From contig CM034113.1 in assembly GCA_019914945.1 (NCBI GenBank), positions 7,048,850-7,112,849 of the forward strand: a DNA stretch of 64,000 bases, read 5' to 3'. This document shows positions 13,858 through 26,635 of this stretch, one piece after another; the first letter of the stretch is position 1, and every line of letters starts with the position of its first letter. The notes below the pieces were generated by a model. It made no database searches. It worked only from the letters and a program-made list of their open reading frames with translations, and had not been told where the DNA came from. This stretch comes from Typha latifolia. Its lineage: Eukaryota > Streptophyta > Magnoliopsida > Poales > Typhaceae. Both the position numbers and the translations under genes were made by a program.

Positions 13858-15209
13858 CTCTTAGCATTCAAAAGGCATTAATGGTTGTGACATTTTGTAT
13901 CCTTTGATGAGTTTGTAATTGCATATTTTGCAATGCAGCAGGGGCTTGTTCTCATTCTCAAGATTTTCTCTCCCTTTTTTTCATCAGATTGTAGTATAGA
14001 AGGTGGAAAGCAGTGACTGTATGCTGATGGCTTTCGTATGTTTCTAAGACTTTAAATTTTGAAAGCATAGAAGCAAATGGGGAGTGCCTAACCTATCTAA
14101 TAACACTAAATTTGCTGATATATAATTTTGGTGAGTGCTGTTTCTTTAATTTACTTCACCATATATATATATATATATATATTTACTCTTTGGATAGATC
14201 CCTTCAGATCAATCAAAGTTGCATAGAGTAATAGCTGCATCATCTCTTCTCTTAAAAGCTTTTGGGTTGTAATGCTAAAGGTGCTGATCTCTTTAAAGGC
14301 TGTAAAAGTTAAAGGTCTACCAATCTGAGCATATGGACCATTGCAGCAACCAATGGACCAAGTTGCTGAAACCACTAATTAACTTTGTGGTGGGTTCCTC
14401 CTCATTTTGTTTTTGGCACCCCTGAATTAGGGTGGATGTATGCACTGGTGGACAAAATGAAATTTGACAACAAAATAAAACATACTAATCAATAATTGAA
14501 GTAAGCAAATGTGACACTACTTGTCAAATTCCTTGCATATGGTACTTTAACAAACATTCAAATCTAAATCAGCTCATCAGAGAAGAAAAGATAGTAGTCT
14601 CACTGAAGAGTAGGAAAACAAAGAAAGGAAAAGAATGGAAAAGAAAAACTTTGCCTTTGTGAATTCCTTGACTGAAATCTCTTTTCACTATATCAGCAGA
14701 TTTCTAACTGAATTCAAAACATGTGAGATCTGTATGTACCATTGACTACGTGCTTTAGAATTAAATGATTGCCAATGCTTTTCACCGATGTTCATCAATC
14801 TCAATATGTCTTCCTGAAGAAAATGTAAGATCTGTGTGCGACGCCAGAACAACAATATAAATAAGGAAAAATAACCCTTGATCTAGAACATCTCAGATGG
14901 TTCAAAGCAAAATCAGGTAGCTGTCTGCACCAATATAAAGATATTGAGCCAAGATATGAGAAATGAGCAAGTAGCCTTGGTGATAATGGAACATACTCGT
15001 GGTAAAATTTTGGATCACAAGAGAATTGAAATTGTAATGATTTGTAAGCTAGACTATGAACATAGAACCAATTATGACAGGTTAAGTCAAGAGTATTTCT
15101 GCCTGTCTTAGTCTGGAGCTTCTGTAGTACAAGGAGCAGAATACGTTTGTGTGGATAGCTGTCGATGCAGTCCAAATGATTTTCCATTTCTCACTCTATA
15201 CAATTACTA
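13858..15209. other. Intergenic region between two convergent genes
   Basis: This holds the 3' region of the gene ending at 13857 (+) and the probable 3' UTR of the gene ending at 15227 (-). There is a (TA)n run at 14161-14181. A 128-codon minus-strand open frame at 14801-15187 has no recognisable motif and lies where the 3' UTR of the neighbouring minus-strand gene is expected, so it is not called. Confidence 0.55.
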
Positions 15210-15299
15210 CTACCAGTCTGCTCTGACTATTGTAGACCGCTACTAGTTTGCTCTGACTGCTGTAGACCACTACTAGTTTGCTCTGACGGTTGTAGAGCG
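15210..15299. repeat. 30-bp x 3 minisatellite spanning the stop codon
   Basis: Three 30-bp units (15210-15239, 15240-15269, 15270-15299) are in frame with the minus-strand gene and encode repeats of the form Q(P/Q)SEQTSSGL. In reading order the second codon of each unit is CCG, CAG and TAG. The gene therefore stops inside the third copy because of an apparent C-to-T change. Confidence 0.9.
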
Positions 15300-17062
15300 T
15301 GGATCTTTATTGAGTACTTTTCGCAGGTTGAAGAGGACGAACTTGCAGGGTCAAAGCTACATAAGATAGGTGACTCACCATATCCATAGCCAATGAAGGC
15401 TCCACACTTCCGGCAAAGAAGCTTAGTTTTTGATCGATGTCGACCCCAACTAACAGGAAAACATTTCACTTCATCTACCTGTGTAAATCGACTGAGGTCC
15501 ACAGAAACAAAGGAAATCACACCCTTCTTAAGAGACTTCTGATACTCGGAGCCTATGCCAGATGTAACTCGATTAGAAGATGCCAAGTTCAACGGGTACC
15601 CACAAGACCCACAACTGCATGAAGATAGACATGATTAAGTGTCAGTTCCTCATTACGCTATTAACATCACAAAAGCAGTAAATTGACGACTCTGGAGAAG
15701 ATATTAGAGATCTATCATAAAACATTAACTCATAATTATAGGATCTCAATAACTTTCCGAATAAGAATATAGCCCATCAAATATGAAAGTTCCATACAAA
15801 ACATAACTTTGGTGTAGACATCCAAAAGGTATCTGAAATCTTACTCTAATAGTGTAATTACTGCATGAAAGGTGAAACTACAAAACACTGTCATTTTTCA
15901 TTAATTTCACAAGCACCAAGATATATTTTAACAGTGGAACCAACAAATTCTAAAGGTAGTTCATATTTGGAGACATATTGCAGACATAATCATGATGTCT
16001 TGGAAGTAGAGAAGGCAAGTTATGAAATCAACTAATCGGAAGACCATCTGTAGCATAGGTATATCAAGATCGGAAACCGACATGTGCAGTGTCTAGGAAT
16101 TATTAGGATCAGTGGAACCTCTTATTAAGCTTATGGATCACTTTACTATTTACATATGTGTAGCTAAAGAATCAATTGAAAACCAAATATTAGTCAGCAT
16201 AATGCTCCACCACTCCGATAGATTATAGAAGGGATACTACACTTAACAAATTCAGAGGTCTCCATTCTCATCTCTTCATCTGCCAAAGCTCTCTCATACT
16301 AAATAAAGATGACTAGAGGAAAAGGACATATAATTCTAGCCACAAATAAATGGGACTAAAGGCTTGGTTACTTTTCTTGCATAGAATCACAAAGATGGAG
16401 ACTCCTACAAAATGTATTAGCTGCGTATGGAACATCAACGAGTCATTGGTTCTCCAATTGTAGCCTTTTCACTTCAAGTTTGCAGTTGACCTCTAAGAAC
16501 TCACCTCAAACAGTATACGCTACCTAAAGAATCAAAATTAATGCAACGACAGGTGATTCCACTGCCTAAAGAATGATATCTAACGAATATCCAATGCCAT
16601 ACCTTTGTTGAAAACATTTTACAAAAATAAAATAAAAAAAGCAAATTGACGGCCCTCGAGTCTCCATCTCCTCACCTCAAATTCCTTAATACAACCAAAA
16701 AGCAACATCAAACGCATAATATAATCAGGTCCTTTACTAATGCGGCAAACTAACACGAAGCCAGTCAAAGAACTAAGTTCCGATTTCCACACTTCGACAC
16801 AAACCCTAGGTCCTATTAAAATATCTGTAAATCACACCAAAATAAATAAATAAATAAATAAATAAATCTCTAAAGGTAGCAAAAGCCATTACCACAAGAA
16901 CTCGCATCATAATCTCAATAACACCAGATAAGGATCAAGACCCAAGAGAACCCAACCCAAATGGATCCCAATCAAGTCAACCATCCCGGATCAAGACCCC
17001 TCAAATCAATGCCAAAGAAGGAAAAGAGAGGCATACCTGTACACGACGTCCGCCTGGGACAT
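15227..17062 (-). CDS. Uncharacterised plant protein of the At4g08330 (chloroplastic) type
   Basis: Two exons: 17037-17062 (26 nt, MSQADVVYS with the Ser codon split) and 15227-15614, joined across a 1.4-kb GT-AG intron. The ~130-residue product has two Cys pairs, CGSCGYP near the N-terminus and LLCRKCGAFIGYGY in the middle, which looks like a zinc-ribbon-type metal site; between them lies the conserved stretch GIGSEYQKSLKKG..FTQVDEV. This matches the plant family typified by At4g08330, whose function is unknown. The N-terminus has no obvious transit peptide, so the chloroplast label should be treated with caution. The C-terminus is built from a 30-bp tandem repeat and ends within it, so the tail is probably lineage-specific. 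Confidence 0.88.
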
Positions 17063-19401
17063 CCTCGAGCGCCAAGATCGGATTTTTATGCAGAATTACC
17101 ATCGAATGATCAAAAATCCATCTCGAGCGCGAGGAAGAACGAGGAGACAAAAGATTAAGCGGAGTAAAGATGTTTCGGTCGATGAAGGGGAGCAGTTGAG
17201 TAGGAGAAGCGAAACGGAAAACCAACAAAAGAAAGTTGTTTCCTTGGTGGTTGCGCTGTTCACTATTTATAGCAAGCTATTGCCCATTGACTGTATCAAG
17301 ATTGAGGAAAAAAAAGAAGTCATTTTACAAATCACACCCTATGATTTCTCTATTTTCGGATTAACATTCCGTCGCAATTTTATAATCCGACCCCTTCTTT
17401 TATTTTATATTTTTTTAAAGTAATCCAAATATTATTTTAACTACTTTACTGATCAAATTACTAAAATTACCTTAAAATTATTTGATCTAATTCATATTAG
17501 TAAAACTATCTTCACTAAAACTAAATCATATCATACAAAATAAATTTTACCTCACAAAATTAAAATACCTTCCTAAAAATAAATCTTCTTTCCAATCAGC
17601 AACTTTCTATAACCTTCGAGAACAATGGTACAGCTTAGAAATAAGCAAACCAGTATTTTATAAATTACTTACCATTTTTTAATAAAATATTTATTTGTTG
17701 ATTCTCATTTATTTGGTTATAGTTAAGTAAAGTTAACTCAAGCAAGTTATTATATAAAATTTATAAAAAAAATAAGGGATTGAATTGCAAAATTTTATGA
17801 TTGTTAATAAAACAAAATATAGGGTGTTATTTATAAAACCCCTAGGAGAGAGAGCGAAATTGGATACTTTCAATCTTGGCCGTTCTTTAAGATCTAAAAC
17901 ATTTTGGATGGTGAAAGATTCGTTGGGCTGCCATAAGTCTTTGGTGGACATCATTATCTAAAATGTCAACACTCTTTGATATTTTTATTTTTTGCTTAAA
18001 TTTGTGTCAACTTAGCTCTTAAATGTGGGACGACAGACTTTAATGTATCTTTAAATTATCATCATCGTGTATACGCTCACATCTAATATGACAGTTTTTA
18101 AAATATAAAAAAATTATAATAATATTGTATAATATTAGTATTATAATATATATTAATAATCATTGAGATTTAGCTGGACCTCCACTAAAAATACTATTAA
18201 TATATTTGGGAAGAACTGATAGGAGCGAAACTCAGATAGACCTTTTTGTTTTAAACTTTTTTAATTCTCGCTTTTATTATTTTAAATTAGCTAAAAGATT
18301 ATAAATACTAATTTTTTTCCCTCTCTCTATCCATTTATTGAGTAGATATTATGGATTGAAATCTTTTATTATGCAACAACTACATAACCTTGATGGATTC
18401 CTCCATATATGAGTTTTTCTATCTTGAACAAAATTGAAGCAAAAAAATTAGGTAAACATCCTAATTTGTTCTTTCCTAGAACTGGGATCCTCTCCAGGTT
18501 GGAAGTGGGAACAAATGTGAATTGAGTGGATACATGATGTTTAACAGTTAAGGGATTAGGTTTGAATCAACACTCATTAATAATTGATCATGAAATCATA
18601 ATGTAATATCTCTTTCATGGAGTCCAGCCTTTTGAAATTAGGGCATAGACCAAGTAAACAAGGCTGACATTTTTGTGATCAAGTTTGGTCAAAGAGGGGA
18701 AGCACTTGGTTTCATAACAAATAATAGAGTCTGCAAGCTTTTAATTAATTTATTTGACTAATTTTTGTGGTATTAAATTCAAAATTATGATCCATATATA
18801 ATTTAGTTTTTTTAATCTATAATCTAAAATTAAAAACTTAAGCGCTTATCTCAATGGTCTCAACTAAGTTATAACCTAGTCAACTATTACCTGGGATGTA
18901 AAAAAACTTAATTACTTCCGACAAAATATAGCTCAATTTGAAGATGATAAAAATAATTTAATTATGTTAGAATTATTTATACAAAGAAAATATTGGTGCT
19001 CTTTTGATAAAAAAATCTAACAATTATAATTTAGTATGAACAATAAAAGAGTCAAGTGCTTAAATTTGAAGTACAAGAATGTATATTTAAATCGATTTAA
19101 ACGGTAAGAATAAATTATAATTTAATAAATATTAAAAATAAAAAAAAATATAAAAGTAAGTAAAAAAAATCTTCTCCTTTATTCTAGAAGATTTTGTAGG
19201 ATAGGAGCTGGGATTAAAAAAAATTAAATAAAAGAGATTTACTCCTTTATCTTTTATCTCATATTTTAGTTGGGATAAAAAAAATATCTCACTTTTATCT
19301 ATAGAAGATTAAATTATAAATTAGCGAATTGTAATATATTACCTATTGAGAGGGCATTTTAGTCATTTTAAGGTTGCTCGGAGCCCCAAATTCTACTTCT
19401 C
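17063..19401. other. AT-rich intergenic region
   Basis: The first part is the 5' UTR and promoter of the minus-strand gene starting at 17062. The rest is AT-rich, with no convincing coding sequence, motif or structured repeat that I can define. Short scattered open frames have no family resemblance. Confidence 0.55.
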
Positions 19402-19443
19402 TAGGGTTAGGGTTTATTTCCCCCATCTTTCGTCTATAAATAG
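19402..19443 (+). promoter_or_regulatory. Orphan promoter-like module: telo-box plus TATA box
   Basis: TAGGGTTAGGGTTTA at 19402-19416 contains a telo-box-type motif, and CTATAAATAG at 19434-19443 is an excellent TATA box. In plants this pairing is typical of ribosomal-protein, translation-factor and snoRNA genes. Transcription would be expected from about 19470 on the plus strand. No convincing protein follows; a small ATG frame at 19468 runs about 40 codons. The transcript, if any, is unidentified. Confidence 0.55.
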
Positions 19444-19850
19444 AAGGCGATGTGTTTACCAAACCATATGCCTCCTCTGCGCATTCGTTTCTCCTCTACT
19501 ATCCTCGCAGATTTGATTTCTTTTTCCCCTTTCTATTCGCGATTTGGTTTTAATTGGAAGGATTTCGGTAAGGTTTTTGTTCGTTTTTCTTCGATCTATT
19601 TGTTGTTTTGAGAAAGAGAAGAAGGAACAATAGAAAGCCAATTTGCAGAACAAACTCACCGAATCGAGTTGGTGATCGTTGGATTGAAGGTTGGCGAAAG
19701 CGATCTCTTGCAGTTCTCCGTGCCTCTCGAACTCTTCCGTTTCGAAGACGGCCTCGAACAAGCTGCTACAATCCCCCTCCTCTCTTTTCTACTTCTTCTC
19801 GTAATCTTTGGGATAAAACTAACCAAATTAGTTTGATATCAGGATTCAAC

Positions 19851-20247
19851 CTCCAAAACCTTTTGTTTATATTCCTTATATCTTCTATACGTATTTTGAA
19901 TTTTAGGAGAATTTTTTTTTTCTATTTTGATCCCTATTTTTTCCCGTAACTTCCAAAACCTTTTGTTTATATTCCCTTATATCTTCTATACGTATTTTGA
20001 AATTTTAGGGGAATTGTTTTTTCTATTTTGATCCCTATTTTTCCCCGTAACCTCCAAAACCTTTCGCTTATATTTCTTATATCTTCTATACGTATTTTGA
20101 AATTTTAGGGGAATTTTTTTTAATATTTTAATCCCTATTTTTTGCCGTAACCTCCAAAACCTTTTGTTTATATTCCTCATATCTTCTATACGTATTTTGA
20201 AATTTTAGTGGATTTTTTTGTATTTTGATCCCTATTTTTTCTCGTAA
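19851..20247. repeat. Four tandem copies of a ~100-bp unit
   Basis: Copies begin with (C/T)TCCAAAACCTTT at 19851, 19951, 20052 and 20152. Each continues through TATCTTCTATACGTATTTTG and ends with TTTTGATCCCTATTTTT and a C(C/T)CGTAA-like segment. They are roughly 90% alike. No open frame or C/D-box snoRNA signature was seen in the units. They lie downstream of the promoter-like module at 19402. Confidence 0.85.
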
Positions 20248-21696
20248 TTTTTGTTTCGCCTATCTAGAAAGGCGTAGATCAGTAGTTTCATAGTATTTCT
20301 CAGATAATTACTAGAAGGTAATAGATAAAAAGACGAGGACTATGCTGCAAAAATGAATACTATGTCTCAAAATTTCCTAACTAATAATATTGGAGACGAA
20401 TCATGCATTATAATGAGAACCAACTAATTACATTCCTAATGCAAGAAGCACTTGCATTAGGAATTGTTGCAACTCTGATTTATTAACACCTAATGATTAA
20501 TTTTCATGGAAAGCAATTTGCTTTTGTTATTGGTGGTTTTTATCACCAAGGACTGATTCAAGGAGAATTCAGGTTACAATCAAGGTGTGGTAATGGGTTA
20601 AACCAATCTGATGGAACTTGAACTATTCCCTAATTTGAGTTTAGGGACCCCATTGAACTGGTTTAGGGATTCCTAAATTGGTTTCATAATTAAATGTTTA
20701 CTTTTATCTTTTTTATATTTAATTAAGGTTATTTTTTTTTTTAAATTAAGATTAAGATTTCAGTTCGGGATTTATCCTGAAACTAAACAAAGTCAAAAGG
20801 CTTAGACTCCCTGGAACTTTGGATTATATACCCTTTGAAAAGGGTATTTGCCGATCTGATCTTTTTATCTCAGTTTAGATTGGAATTAAAATAAGATTCT
20901 ACGATCAATTATGGTACATATTCGCCAATGGTCAGTCTCTAATTTCATACATCCAAGTAAGTATATCTAGTGGGTGAAGTTATTTAACACGGTTTTAATC
21001 TCTAGACTAGGCTATTTATAGGAATAGATTTTTATTTAATTTTATCTAAGGCATTATTTTAGTTTGAAGCTAAGTTTTAAACTTAATTAGTTAGTTTTAA
21101 TTTTAAGTTTTCACTTTTTTAAAAGAAAATTTGATTAGATATAAAAAAGATAAAGTGACGTTTAGTTATCGAACTATTTTTATTAATTTAATTAGATATG
21201 AAAAGAATTAAAAAAAGTTTAATATACTCATTTATGTCCCTAAACATAAAGCAAACATGGCTAAAGGATTATATCAATCCATTAATTTATTTTAGACTAA
21301 TTAAAAGACATAAAATTTAATATCAAACAATTTGCTATATATAACTTGAAAGTGAATTAAACAAATTGCTCAAGGCCATGGCAAGGCTACTATAATTTGA
21401 TGAGTTTTGCTCAGTTTTGAAGAGTGCTAGTCCCTTATATAGCCAATATTTAGTTTATTGATAAACTATTCTTTTTCAAAGTTTGAAAATATTAAACATT
21501 TTCTAGATAGATAATTGTGAGATTAATAGTGTTATAGTTAAACAGATATAAAAGAAACAAAAGATAAAACCTGTACCTTAATATAACTATAAAATTATAT
21601 AATTTTATATGCTAAATGGACAATTCCAAGGCAAATAAATTGCAAAAGCCAAAGTTTTATGATGAATTTTGATACACCCCCAAGAAAATATTTGTC
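20248..21696. other. AT-rich intergenic region
   Basis: No coding sequence or defined element was recognised. The last ~100 bases are the probable 3' UTR of the minus-strand phosphatase gene. Confidence 0.5.
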
Positions 21697-22866
21697 TTAA
21701 GCTTTGACCTCCACTTGCTTCGTTCCCCCTTCTCTAACCAACCAACCAAGCCCTGCCTTCTCCTTCCTCCTCTCCCCCTCCCCTTCCTCCTTATTCCTCA
21801 CATCAAACGCCGGATTCGCCGTCAAAACCCTCATCTCCTTCCCCCCTCCAATTATCTCCAGCACCTCCGGGATCCCGTCCCCGCACCCCTTCGACAACCC
21901 CACGTCGATCCTCACCGCCCGATCCTCGCACACCGCGTTGATCCCTTCCGTCTGGATCGTGTGCCCCATCACCATCCTCCTCGCCCCCGGGATCATCTCC
22001 AGGACCCCCGCCAGCTTCCCGCAGTCGCACTCCGGGCCGTCTGAGAACTTCCTCAGCCACACCACTGATTCCTGCCCTCGGACGTACTCCGGCGTCTTTG
22101 GGGTCGATCCCAGGATCCAGCTCCTCACCTCGTCGTTGATTTCCTCGAACCCGTGGCGGACGTGCTGGTGGAGGAGGCCGCCGTGGACGAAGACGGAGTC
22201 GCCCACGACTGCGATCGTCGGGTTCGGCGCGATGAATCGAGTCGAGATCGGGCCGGAGGGGCGCAGCGCGGCGATCCGGGCGCGGATCCCTTCCCAAGAT
22301 TCGACCTTTGCGCCCGGGAATGATTTGGGGATTCCATCGAACGGGTCCTTGGGGGGTTCGAGGCCAAGGCAGAGGCGCTTCATGGCGATACCGGCGCGGT
22401 ACCAGCGCGCCCAGTTCTTGAACTCGTCGAGGGCGGCGGCGGTGGCGTAGCGGAAGTCGCCGGCGACGTTCATGACCTCGTGGTTGCCGACGATGGTGAG
22501 GAGGGCGCCGCCGGCGTTGGAGGCCTCGATCTTGAGGCGGTGGAGGAGGTAGAGGAGGCGGATCTCGTCGCCCCCTCGGTCGACGATGTCGCCGATCTGA
22601 ACGGCGACGGCGGAACCGCCGGTCCACCGGCCGGAGACGGGGTCGACGAGGCCGGCGAGGGAGAGGGCGGAGAGGGCCTTGGGGAGGTCGCCGTGGAGGT
22701 CGCCGATGGCGACGAGGCGGTCGGTGGCCGGGAGACGGGTGGGAGGAGGGGAGGGGTTAAGGTTTCGGGGGAAGAAGAGGCCGCTGACGGAGAAGTCGAC
22801 GAAGGCGTCGACGAAGGATGAGACGAATCCCGGAAGATCGCTGCAAGTCCGGTCGGACGATTCCAT
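21697..22866 (-). CDS. Shewanella-like protein phosphatase 2 (SLP2), intronless
   Basis: PPP-family metallophosphatase of 389 residues in one uninterrupted exon. The dinuclear-metal motifs appear in order: GDLHGD (about residue 56), GDIVDRG (about 92), GNHE (about 127), then FVHGGLL (about 225) and GHTIQTEGIN (about 300). The spacing and the motifs DEFKNWARWYRAG and VVWLRKFSD match plant SLP2 rather than PP1/PP2A, and such enzymes resist the classical PPP inhibitors. Arabidopsis SLP2 is known to associate with the mitochondrial intermembrane-space factor MIA40; by family this copy likely acts there. A short N-terminus with no clear presequence and a charged C-terminal tail (KEEGEGERRKEK) are visible. 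The coding region is much more GC-rich than its surroundings, which explains the long spurious open frames on the other strand. Confidence 0.95.
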   Translation of the reverse strand: MESSDRTCSDLPGFVSSFVDAFVDFSVSGLFFPRNLNPSPPPTRLPATDRLVAIGDLHGDLPKALSALSLAGLVDPVSGRWTGGSAVAVQIGDIVDRGGDEIRLLYLLHRLKIEASNAGGALLTIVGNHEVMNVAGDFRYATAAALDEFKNWARWYRAGIAMKRLCLGLEPPKDPFDGIPKSFPGAKVESWEGIRARIAALRPSGPISTRFIAPNPTIAVVGDSVFVHGGLLHQHVRHGFEEINDEVRSWILGSTPKTPEYVRGQESVVWLRKFSDGPECDCGKLAGVLEMIPGARRMVMGHTIQTEGINAVCEDRAVRIDVGLSKGCGDGIPEVLEIIGGGKEMRVLTANPAFDVRNKEEGEGERRKEKAGLGWLVREGGTKQVEVKA

Positions 22867-24798
22867 CTTTCTTTCCCCCTTTCTTTGGGTAGAAAGGCCA
22901 ATCGGTTACGTTTTTGTCATTTGAGTTTGGGACCGAGAATTTCAATTTCATTTAAACCCTTGCATTTTTAAATATTAATTTAGACCCTACGTTTATCACT
23001 ATTTACGAATCAAGTTCTTTGTCTTTTATCGCTTAATTATATTTTTTAAGGTCTTAGTTTGAGAACTAGATTAGCTATTCTTATTTCTTAGTTTTGATCT
23101 TGAATTAGGTTAAGAAAATATGATATTTGATTATTAACTAGGCTAAAATATAATTATTAATTTTATTGTAATGTGAAAAGTAAAATCAAAAATATTTTGT
23201 TTCAAATGTATGCAATCAGATCACTGCCAGATCTGATCCATAGCAGATTTGGGCTAAAAATATTATATAACCCGAATATAGTTATATGTCACCAACCAAC
23301 CAAACTCTAATACCCGGTCATGGGATCGATTTCAACCCCAATATTGAATATTGATTTGGAGCAGGTTTCGACAGCGTTTGATTTGAAGTAATTGTTCGGC
23401 CTCACATATGGCTCAAAGCCTAGACTATTAGTTGGCCATTTGTCCAGCCCATTAGCCTTCAAGCTTATGAATGATAAAAAAATAAAAATATATAGATAGT
23501 TTTTGGCAACAAAAAAAAAAAAGAGTAATAGGTAGGGTAGAATTTTTTTTTTCAAATATAAATAGCGGATATTTGTAAAGAATAAGCCTATAAGTTAAAA
23601 TTACATAGGTATACAATCCTATGACCTAACCTATTAATCCAAATATATAAACCTCATTGTATTCTGAAATTAAAGAGGGATTTAATGTGACTTCGTTAAG
23701 TTTTTACTTTTGTTTTATAAAAAAAAAAAACATTACTCCCTAAGTATTATATTCTATTCAAAGGGTTTAGTCTCTTCAGTTTTAACCCACGAGACACGAC
23801 CTTCGACCTCTTCATTTTCGTATGCTAGTGCTACCTTTATTGACTCCCTCGCCCTTCACCTCCTAGTTGCCATTTTCATTGATCTTTTTCGCCTACCTTT
23901 GTTGAACGTCTATCTCAGACTTTCTAGATCTTTTTTTTTTTTCTCTCCCTCTGTCTTTTACATCTAATTAAATCTTTCTAAGCTATTGTGAGTGTTTTAA
24001 ACCTAGTTAAAATCATCCAATCTAGTTGACTACCAAAGACTTAACTTCTTAATAAGGTTTTTGTAAATTAATTTCTGAATGGAATTTTTGTAAATTAAAT
24101 TTCACATAATCTATGCAACTTTTGGAGTTTTTATAAATTAATTCCTATAATATTTGAAATTGCACAATTTCTGCTATGTTTGCAATTGCATTATGTATCA
24201 GTTTTATTCCTTTTTTTTTAACCTATTTTATGAGATATGCTTACATACTAATGTACAGTTTATTGGAACCATCCTATCATCTTTAATGCAATATTGCATG
24301 TGTAAATCAAAACTTTCATTTATTGATAAGTTTCAATTTATAGATTTTTAGTTCAACAATATTTATGCACCTTAATTGTATCTCTTTTATATGTAAGATT
24401 ATATTATGATATAATATAGGTAGTGAAAAGTGAAAATGTAATTAACTCTTTGTAATATTGTAATTGTAGGAGGACTTATATGAAAAATAACCAGTTCGCC
24501 GCCAAAAAGACTGGTCCGATGCGGCGCAAATTAGTCTATTTTAAGTCCTCGTCGCAGCTGTCAAAGTCATCTTGGCCGTCCAATCCAATCAGCGGACTTC
24601 ATCCTTCTGTCACTCGCTGCATGTCACCAAACGCCAAACATAGTCCTTTATCGTATCAATTCGTTCCACGCGTACAGCAAAGGAAGACCACCTTAAACCC
24701 TATTTTACACCCCGAGAACATCGCAACTCGTAAGCTAAAACCCTTCTCCTTCTCTTCTCGGCCGCTGCGGTACGAGAAGCGAGGTATAATCGGCGGAC
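22867..24798. other. Divergent intergenic region between phosphatase and FAM136A-like genes
   Basis: AT-rich DNA with no gene recognised. A 120-codon plus-strand open frame at 24480-24842 overlaps the FAM136A-like start in another frame and has no recognisable domain, so it is taken as chance in the promoter and 5' UTR. Confidence 0.5.
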
Positions 24799-25474
24799 AT
24801 GGATCACCTGGCGGCGGTGGAGGAAAAGATCGTAACGGATAGAATAAGAAGGAAGCTGGAGGAAGTCAACGCAGAGGCGCAGAACCAGCTCGCCGTCGTC
24901 CAAGATCACGTCAATTTCACTCTCCAGGTGATGAGACGATTCTAGTGCTCTACTTGTTAAAATTTCTTGCACTTATTTTGGGGGGATAATTTGTTATCAT
25001 CTTGGGGTGTTTTTATGAAAAAATTGCAGCAAGCGTACTTCAGATGCGCGTACGAGTGCTTCGATAGGAGGAGAAGGCAGGAGGAGATTAACAATTGCGT
25101 CGAGCATTGCAGTGTTCCGGTGCTGAATGCTAATAATTTTGTCGAAACTGAGATGGCCAAGTTCCAGGTGCGAATGCTTCTTGTGTTATTGTGTTTCTGT
25201 TCATCAAAAGATGCTTCTTTTGGATTTCCATTTGAGATGGAAATAACTTATCTTTCTATTTCTGAGAAAATTAGTTCCTTTATTTGTTCTTCAGGAGCGG
25301 ATGAATCGTTCTCTCATGGTATGCCAAGACAAATTTGAAGCAGCAAAACTCCAGAAGATCAAATCTGATGCTATGGATGGCCTGGAGACCTGCGTAAATC
25401 AAGCCATTGATGACAGCATTGGTGTCCTCCCTCTAATTGTCGATCGTATCAAGTCCTCCCTCTCGATCAACTGA
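24799..25474 (+). CDS. FAM136A-like protein (DUF842), twin CX3C
   Basis: Three exons, 24799-24927, 25030-25167 and 25295-25474, join in phase 0 to give 148 residues. A charged N-terminal helix (KIVTDRIRRKLEEVNAEAQ) is followed by FRCAYECF and INNCVEHCSVP, two CX3C pairs typical of the FAM136A family, then a long helical region with two more Cys (MVCQDKF, LETCVNQ). FAM136A proteins are small, conserved in eukaryotes and located in mitochondria, and the cysteine pairs fit oxidative folding in the intermembrane space. The molecular role is not established. No break is visible. Confidence 0.93.
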
Positions 25475-26635
25475 GCGAATTTATAGAATTTGATTCTATG
25501 TACGATAAATTCACTCCTTACTTTGGTGGAAACTGACTGGCCAAAGTTCCATGGCTTGAATAAATATCATTTTAATGCCGACTGGCCATCTTTATAAACC
25601 TGGAGTCTTTAAGTATTGTGCCTTTTGTAATATTCCATCCATATATTTCACACAAACATCTTTGTAATCATTTTATTTCTTCTTTGAATCCTTATAGAAT
25701 TCATATTTATTTTCTTGGAATAGTTATGGAGATTGTCTGCATACTACTGATGCGTGTTCTTGTTATAAACAGTATAGATATAATATTCTTCTGCAGATTG
25801 AATCTTCTTATACTGTTGCATTGCACAAAATTCAACTATTGCAACTCATTTGTGCTCACACTATATTTTACTTTTCAAACATTTGGTAATGAATCTCTTT
25901 ATCTTTGAGCACGAAATAAGTTAGCTTATATAATGTGTCAAAAGGAACTATTGTACATTTTGAGCTTGGATATTTCTCAGCGAATAGTAAATATCAGACT
26001 TCATTGTTTCCACCTATATACTCAAATTATGGTCCTTAAAGATTGCACAATACTGCTGGATGCAAGTGTTCATATTTTCTAGAGCAGCACTTCATCTCAT
26101 CGTGAAATTGAACTCTCAGAGAGAATGATCACTCTGTATTTGGATTGTTGCCAGAGAATTTGTTTGTCAAACTGGTAGAACAATTATTAGTTGAGATTTC
26201 CTATATCTCCTTGACAATGTGCAGTTGGCAGGGTTTGGAATTGCATGAGATACTGCTGAGAACATCGCGTCCAAGGAACTGAGCATCAAGAATGGTGTTA
26301 TGCATCAATATCTGTTGTAGCTTTTCTGATTAATATAATGGTTCATTTATGGGAATTCAAATGTCAATTTTGGATTTGCAGGTTTACGATATTTTTGGGC
26401 AGTGGAGATAAGCTTATGTGGGCAAACCCCTGGTGAGTTGAGCATGATAAATGTTGCTTTAGTTTGACATGAGCTTTTGTTGTTCTATAAAATCATCAAT
26501 AGGAATTGATTGCTTCTACTCTCTTTACCAATATTTACTTAGACACTCTCCAAATTTTCATTCAGTTATTTTCTTGTCACAATAGATGTTGCTTTACTAT
26601 CAAGCGACATCGAGCATTAGTGTAACTACTATTTC
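25475..26635. other. 3' region between convergent genes
   Basis: This contains the presumed 3' UTRs of the FAM136A-like gene (+) and the dehydrogenase gene (-). No further coding region or repeat was recognised. Confidence 0.5.

Noticed and set aside
14801..15187. 128-codon minus-strand open frame
   Set aside because: It lies just past the stop of the At4g08330-like gene where its 3' UTR is expected and has no recognisable motif.
19608..19949. 113-codon Arg-rich frame after the orphan promoter
   Set aside because: It begins at a TTG codon, not ATG, runs into the tandem repeats and shows no domain.
21704..22627. Long open frames antisense to and out of frame with the SLP2 phosphatase gene (248 and 274 codons)
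   Set aside because: They arise from the very GC-rich coding sequence; their translations are low-complexity Arg/Pro/Ser-rich and lack motifs, while the 389-codon frame has all phosphatase motifs.
24480..24842. 120-codon plus-strand frame overlapping the FAM136A-like start
   Set aside because: It is out of frame with the conserved protein, has no family resemblance and lies in promoter/5' UTR.
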